Program-made: the position numbers and the translations under genes | Part shown: one piece after another, positions 32,901-36,185 of the stretch | Position numbering within the stretch: the stretch's first letter is position 1 | Layout: each line of letters starts with the position of its first letter | Source of the DNA: JAPEKQ01 sp964516845 | Lineage (GTDB): Bacteria > Joyebacterota > Joyebacteria > Joyebacterales > Joyebacteraceae | Direction of reading: 5' to 3' | Assembly: GCA_964516845.1 (NCBI GenBank) | Contig: CAZEXP010000022.1 | Span: forward strand, 1 to 36,185 | DNA length: 36,185 nucleotides | The notes under the pieces: model-generated | Told to the model about the DNA's origin: nothing | Databases searched by the model: none | Seen by the model: only the letters and a program-made list of their open reading frames with translations

Positions 32901-33680
32901 CGGATCGTCCGGGCACACGATGACATACTCATACTCGGTGTCGCGCGTATTGGGCGCAGAGAACACGGGTTCCGGCAGCTGGTCGTAGTTGATCAGGTTC
33001 GCCTGGAGGATCGGCTCCCAGTGACGGCTTCGCAGTCGTTCGTCGCTGAAGACACCGGTTCCGCCCTCGAACGTGACACGCACCGAGAGATCGGTGTAGA
33101 CGGTGAGCTCGCGGGCGACGGGATTGTACTGGAATGGCGTGATGCCGACGGTCACGACATCGACACCCCTCATCATCATCGGCTCGGAGAGCCGGACCGG
33201 CTCAGCCGGGTACTGCGCGTCGTCGCTGTAGATGCGCGGATCCCGAATATGCGTCAGCGGCTCGTCGCTCGACTCGAGCGGAATGTCCGGAGCCGGAAGC
33301 ACGTCGATATCGCGAATGACGTAGGTGCCCCTCGTGATGACCTCCAGCCGCGGGGTCGAACCGGCGGGAATGGCGATCATGCGGCCGAAGGCCGGAAGAT
33401 TCGGGGCGCCCTCATCGGCAGGTATCATCACGCCGGAGAGCGAGACCGATGTGAAGAGCTCACCTCCGAACTCGACATCGCCGAGCGTGAGCGCGTCCAT
33501 GTGATAGTCAAGCACGGCGAGTGAAGGGGTCGACGCCGTCAGCGCGATGTTCTCGTGCCCGGCGCTCTCTTCGAAGACGATCGTCTCGGCAGCGAGAACG
33601 GCTGACGGCACGAGAAGTGCAGCAAGCAGGCTAGCGGTCAGCACGACTGCGGACATCCACCTTGCGAGAACAGGTCGCAT
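29934..33680 (-). CDS. Secreted gingipain-like C25 cysteine protease with FlgD-like tail
   Basis: 1248 residues; AGGAGG precedes the ATG at 33680. Signal peptide 1-30. A propeptide-type domain (31-240; PNLPAFGRMIAIP is typical of gingipain propeptides) is followed by the C25 domain (about 245-640) with the dyad His491 (LQHRDHGSTGGW) and Cys523 (FSVNCLTGQF), 32 residues apart as in gingipains. An Ig-like domain (about 650-720), two CARDB-like repeats (SADLDDDVLGGSNGNEDGLAGAG and DADDSPGGGNGNACLEAGE type starts, shown only in part) and a MAM-like jelly-roll (about 985-1150) come next, then the shared tail ending MVLLK. Asp- and Gly-rich loops suggest calcium binding. Whether it prefers Arg or Lys cannot be told. 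The 5' leader (33681-33800) holds two short hairpins. Confidence 0.92.
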   Translation of the reverse strand: MRPVLARWMSAVVLTASLLAALLVPSAVLAAETIVFEESAGHENIALTASTPSLAVLDYHMDALTLGDVEFGGELFTSVSLSGVMIPADEGAPNLPAFGRMIAIPAGSTPRLEVITRGTYVIRDIDVLPAPDIPLESSDEPLTHIRDPRIYSDDAQYPAEPVRLSEPMMMRGVDVVTVGITPFQYNPVARELTVYTDLSVRVTFEGGTGVFSDERLRSRHWEPILQANLINYDQLPEPVFSAPNTRDTEYEYVIVCPDDPVYVGWADSLVQWRTFQGIDTGIVTLTETGATAAEIEAWVNNAYNTWSTPPAAILFLADYAADGVTSGITSPVYNSYCVSDNIYADVDGDHLPDIVTARMTASTAFELRQLVLKAILYERDPPTAAAFYQNPIVACGWQTDRWFTICSEIIYGFLANEQGKSPVREYAICSGTPETAWSTSDNTDMLVDYFGPNGLGYIPLTPEHLTDWGGNATRLNADINSGAFILQHRDHGSTGGWGEPDYSVSDLGGLSNQDHTFVFSVNCLTGQFNMFGECFAEAFHRQQYGALGLIAATESSYSFVNDAYVFGMYDSMWPEFDPGYPAKNRETGPPDLRPAFANVSGKYYLQASNWPWNTGDKEVTYYLFHMHGDAFTTLFSEVPQALTVSHDAAMTIGVPSFTVTADDGSIIALTVDGEIIGIAYGTGSPVSVPLTPATVPGTMRVTVTKPNHYRHSADVPIIPPVGAYCIHESADLDDDVLGGSNGNEDGLAGAGETLEFVLHLENVGVDTAYGVSAVLRSQSVYAAVIDSVSGFGDIPDGATVASQLDYVVALAGGCPDGTEIGFEVEAGDGVDTWMSYFTVAVVAPVLSIHDVDADDSPGGGNGNACLEAGETVGIMVELENTGGVRSSLIGATLSTSDLYAVVHEASAGLPFLNVGTHAALADEFVVTILPDCPDYREIEFDVEVTDAWGYLLIEQFTLMTGGGNFADDVESGEGGWTHDNVTTGFVDEWHIESYRYHSAGSSWKFGGAGSTVYGNSADGVLVMPTVCVGADAEFSFWHWLAAEEEDATLAWDCCLVECSTDGGATWQTLVPDGGYSHQKNDNDANPLPEGTPCWSGSFDWTQETFDLSAYVGESMGVRFRFVSDGYVAEEGWYVDDISFTSSGGVGTVVDDSDGLPARFALSQNIPNPFNPVTVISYAVPERAHVLIAIYDVAGRRVRTLVDDERAPGVMSAVWDGTDDEGRRTASGVYFCRMQSDGFDDAVKMVLLK

Positions 33681-33701
33681 CCTCTCCTCCTCATGGGGGC
33701 T

Positions 33702-33721
33702 CGTGACTCGCAGGAGTCACG
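33702..33721 (-). promoter_or_regulatory. Hairpin in the 5' leader of the C25 protease mRNA
   Basis: An 8-bp perfect stem CGTGACTC/GAGTCACG with a 4-nt loop, about 10 nt upstream of the ribosome binding site. It may tune translation; a role in stability is equally possible. Confidence 0.35.
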
Positions 33722-33801
33722 TGGCACGGTCGTGTGCACCAATGCCCGGGAGTCCCGCGGGCACGGTGGCCGCTCATCTTCGATACAGAGCGATCACGTT
33801 C

Positions 33802-33810
33802 ATTATATCA
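33802..33810 (-). promoter_or_regulatory. Extended -10 promoter of the C25 protease gene
   Basis: Minus strand TGATATAAT; weak -35 TGTCCA at 17-bp spacing (33825-33830). The leader would be about 115 nt. Confidence 0.6.
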
Positions 33811-33873
33811 CCGATTCGGCAGACTGGACAGAGCCCCATCAGTCGGACAATGGTAGCCCCTGCCCACGACGCC

Positions 33874-33922
33874 CAGAACGAACACGGCCCCCGGCAGGCG
33901 CGCCGGGGGCCGTGTCGTTCTG
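33874..33922. terminator. Long hairpin terminator
   Basis: A 21-bp stem (CAGAACGACACGGCCCCCGGC on one side, one bulged A on the other) with a 6-nt loop, followed by GTTTTCGG on the plus strand. It separates the P-domain gene (stop 33985) from the C25 gene promoter. Confidence 0.8.
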
Positions 33923-33938
33923 GTTTTCGGACAATGCG

Positions 33939-33984
33939 GAGTCGCGCCAGCGACTCCCAAGCTGTCGCCGCAGGCGACAGCCGG
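33939..33984 (-). repeat. Two-hairpin intergenic element, copy 2
   Basis: The 9-bp stem GCTGTCGCC/GGCGACAGC (33961-33981, loop GCA) lies just after the stop codon, then GAGTCGC/GCGACTC (33939-33945 with 33950-33956). Compared with copy 1, the outer pair of the second stem changes from C-G to G-C on both arms, keeping the pairing. Confidence 0.75.
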
Positions 33985-36185
33985 CTACTTCAGCAGCACC
34001 ATCTTGACCGCGTCCTCGAACCCCTCGGCGGTCATTCGGCAGAAGTAGACACCACTGGCCACCTGATGGCCCGTGTCATCGCGGCCCTGCCAGATCGCAG
34101 TGTGGAAGCCAGGGTCGACGTGACCGTCGACGAGCGTGGCGACCCGCTGGCCGGCGATGTTGTAGACCGCGAGTTCCATCTCCCCCGGTCTCGGCGCACC
34201 GTAGGTCACCGTCGTCACCGGGTTGAACGGGTTCGGCGCAACATTGCCAAGCACGTAAGTCATCGGCGCGTCGAACTCATCATCGACACCGGTCCACGGC
34301 GAGCTGGCCATGACCTTGACGCACCAGTCGTGCAGCGTTCCGATGTCCGCTCCCGCATTGTCGCTGACCCATATCTCCCACTCGCCCTTCGCGTTCTCAC
34401 CAACGAAGTCGCTGAGAGAGCCGGGGCCGCTCACTACGAGATCGGTCGGGTACCAGCCGACGAGATCGTCCGCACTTCCGCCTCCCCGATTGTGCAGCGT
34501 GACCGCCGTACCCTCGGGTGACGTGATGCTGACGACCAGGTCACCCACGTAGGTGTGACTGAGATTGATGTAGATCTCGACGTCGGAGACCGTCGCGTCG
34601 TCCGGGAACGTCAGGTAGTCGTAGACGCCGGCCGGCGTCGAATCCGGGATCGGAAGCTCGGGACTCTCGCAGTACTCGTAGGTCGTCACCGGCGTCAGAA
34701 CGAAATCGATGCCGCTGACATGCGCGCCACCGGCAACCGCGATATCGTCCACGATCGCCGTTCCCCAGTCCACCTTCTCCGCCGTGACCGAGTAGGTCCC
34801 GTCGTACATGTCCTCGATGAGCCAGCCGCCGTCCTCGGCGGTCACCGTCGAGGCGCCGCCTGGCGCCACGGTGATAGAGATGCCGCCGTGGTTCGACTCA
34901 CCGGCGAGGAGCGCCGTGCCTGAGAGACCGCCCTCAGGGAGACTCTCGGGGGCGAGCAGATACGTGACCGTGTTCTCGAGCAGTCCAGTCCTGCCCACCG
35001 CGTCGGCCGCGCCGTAGTTGAACGAGTAGAACACGATCTGGCCGCTCGCCGGGTCCGGCGTGTCGTCGTAGACCAGAACGCTCGCAAGCGTCCCGTAGTC
35101 CGACCAGCTCATCACGATGTCGGCGTCGGCCGTCGGGATGTAGGAGTCCGCATCTCCGTAGCCGCTGTACCCGATCGTGATGCTGCCAAGCGTGTTCGGG
35201 AACGTCGTAACCGGATGCGCAGCGTCGTACACGGTCAGGCTCGTGCCGCTCGAGTCGTGCTCCCAGTCGCTCCCGTGGAGCACGTTCGTCGCGAACGTCG
35301 GGTAGCCGGGGTAGCTGATCGCGTCGTACGCCAGCTCGCCGCCCTCGATCAGGAGCTTGCCGCCGCCGGCGACGTAGCTCTCGAGGTTCGCGCGGTAGGT
35401 CGCGTCAACGATCGGCTCGGTGTTCGAACCGCTCGTGTGGATGATGAAGTCGTAGTTGATCCACGTCAGCGGGTCGCTCGTCGTCGCCGTCTCGACGATC
35501 ACGTCGTAGCCGAGATCGACCAGGTCGGCCTCGAGCTCCGATGCGGACTTGCCGTCACCGTCGTTCTGCGTCACGTCAACGATGGCGCCGGTCTTGTCGT
35601 ACTTCACGAACTCGCCGGACTTCGCAGCGTCGTTGAGAATGAGCAGGTTCGCCAGGGTCTCCTCGAGCTGGAAGTCGAACGTCTCGGTCGCCTCGTCCAC
35701 CGTGATCCCGAGCGTCACCGGGATGTGGTGGTACGCGCGAACGTTCATCGTGTAGTTGAAGTACGGAAGCGTCTCCGAGTACTGACCCGTCGCCGGGTCA
35801 CTCGTCGTCTCCGCGTAGAGCGACATATCGTCGGAACGGTAGAACCGGACCGTCGCCTCGAGAGGCGTACCGGTCCCGATCTCCGTCACCGTGCCCGACA
35901 CCACACCGCTCGGTGCGAAGTCCATGTAGAAGTCCTGGTCGTTCGCGCCGTACTGGACGAACACATCCTCGTACTCGGTGATGTAGCCGAACTTGAGAAC
36001 GTAGACGTCGTAGTGGTTCACCTCGAGGTCGCCCTCGATCGTGTACGCGCCGCCGACGCCCGAGACCGCCGTGAAGACCGGTGTCGCGCCCGTGGTATCG
36101 CTGCCCGCGGCGTATCCCTTGATGACGGCTCCCTCGATCGGAGCGCGCACCGGGGCCTCGTAGACCTCACCGGCCAGCTGGCCGT
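33985..36185 (-). CDS. Secreted multidomain protein with P-domain and FlgD-like tail, N-terminus cut by window edge
   Basis: The frame is open to the right edge (about 733 codons seen); a GTG at 36150 is probably internal, since the codons before it (GQLAGEVYEAP) continue a carboxypeptidase-regulatory-like beta domain (AGEVYEAPVRAPIEGAVIKG). A second such domain follows (GVVSGTVTEIGTGTPLEATV), then a GATase/ThuA-like domain (LLILNDAAKSGEF ... YVAGGGKLLIEGGELAYD), another regulatory-like Ig unit (LSGTALLAGESNHGG), and a proprotein-convertase P-domain (LPIPDSTPAGVYDYLTF ... GEWEIWVSDNAG ... LHDWCVKV). The tail ends MVLLK. P-domains usually sit behind subtilisin-type proteases, so the missing N-terminus may be an S8 peptidase (inference). 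Confidence 0.85.
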   Translation of the reverse strand, partial: GQLAGEVYEAPVRAPIEGAVIKGYAAGSDTTGATPVFTAVSGVGGAYTIEGDLEVNHYDVYVLKFGYITEYEDVFVQYGANDQDFYMDFAPSGVVSGTVTEIGTGTPLEATVRFYRSDDMSLYAETTSDPATGQYSETLPYFNYTMNVRAYHHIPVTLGITVDEATETFDFQLEETLANLLILNDAAKSGEFVKYDKTGAIVDVTQNDGDGKSASELEADLVDLGYDVIVETATTSDPLTWINYDFIIHTSGSNTEPIVDATYRANLESYVAGGGKLLIEGGELAYDAISYPGYPTFATNVLHGSDWEHDSSGTSLTVYDAAHPVTTFPNTLGSITIGYSGYGDADSYIPTADADIVMSWSDYGTLASVLVYDDTPDPASGQIVFYSFNYGAADAVGRTGLLENTVTYLLAPESLPEGGLSGTALLAGESNHGGISITVAPGGASTVTAEDGGWLIEDMYDGTYSVTAEKVDWGTAIVDDIAVAGGAHVSGIDFVLTPVTTYEYCESPELPIPDSTPAGVYDYLTFPDDATVSDVEIYINLSHTYVGDLVVSITSPEGTAVTLHNRGGGSADDLVGWYPTDLVVSGPGSLSDFVGENAKGEWEIWVSDNAGADIGTLHDWCVKVMASSPWTGVDDEFDAPMTYVLGNVAPNPFNPVTTVTYGAPRPGEMELAVYNIAGQRVATLVDGHVDPGFHTAIWQGRDDTGHQVASGVYFCRMTAEGFEDAVKMVLLK

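Noticed and set aside
19178..36185. Direct claim of a type IX secretion locus
   Set aside because: Only tailed cargo is visible; no translocon gene (sprA/sov, porU, porV, porK-N) lies in the window.

Overview
The window is high-GC bacterial DNA, probably a metagenome-assembled scaffold. A run of exactly 100 N sits between two identical 55-bp ends, which looks like an unclosed k-mer overlap. Seven proteins are long, secreted and multi-domain, and all end in the same FlgD-Ig-like tail (xxNPFN..T.I.., then DxxGR.V..L, then WDG.D..G...ASGVYF.R, then a terminal VLL[KR]). With PgsB/PgsC, M16 peptidase pairs and a riboswitch-controlled BtuB, this suggests an uncultivated diderm near the FCB group (Eisenbacteria, Krumholzibacteriota or Latescibacterota type). 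The assignment is inference from protein style only.

Layout. 1-1486 (-): pgsB and the start of pgsC (poly-gamma-glutamate synthesis), with a clear sigma70-type promoter. 1727-2643 (-): a secreted FG-GAP/VCBS protein interrupted by the assembly gap. 3009-6444 (-): an M16 zinc peptidase operon, one catalytic and one HxxEH-less subunit. 6681-8364 (+): FAH-family hydrolase overlapping an M23 peptidase lipoprotein. 8619-9759 (+): TrmB-like regulator and a small two-helix membrane protein behind a promoter whose -10 box is buried in a perfect inverted repeat. 9830-11401 (-): an MIO-type aromatic amino acid lyase with Thr-Ser-Gly instead of Ala-Ser-Gly. 11575-15172: LarA-family nickel racemase (+), DASS carboxylate/sodium symporter (-) and a His-rich nickel/cobalt-type permease (-). 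15306-19010 (-): cobalamin riboswitch, BtuB-like receptor and a secreted beta-propeller carrying the sorting tail, a possible BtuG counterpart.

19178-36185 is an exoenzyme island: an endonuclease/exonuclease/phosphatase protein, a LysE exporter, a Porphyromonas-type peptidylarginine deiminase (PAD), a PHP-domain metallohydrolase, a lysyl-endopeptidase-like S1 protease, a gingipain-like C25 protease, and the C-terminal part of a P-domain protein. Six of these seven carry the shared tail; LysE does not. Four of them have a TGNTAYAAT extended -10 box upstream, and strong hairpins separate most units, so they appear to be individually transcribed but jointly exported.

The most interesting items are the co-location of gingipain-, Lys-C- and PAD-like enzymes with one export tail outside Porphyromonas, the riboswitch/BtuB/propeller operon, the TSG lyase, the promoter-operator of the TrmB-like gene, and a two-hairpin element that occurs twice downstream of tailed genes with a compensatory base-pair change. 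No rRNA, tRNA, CRISPR array or insertion sequence was seen.
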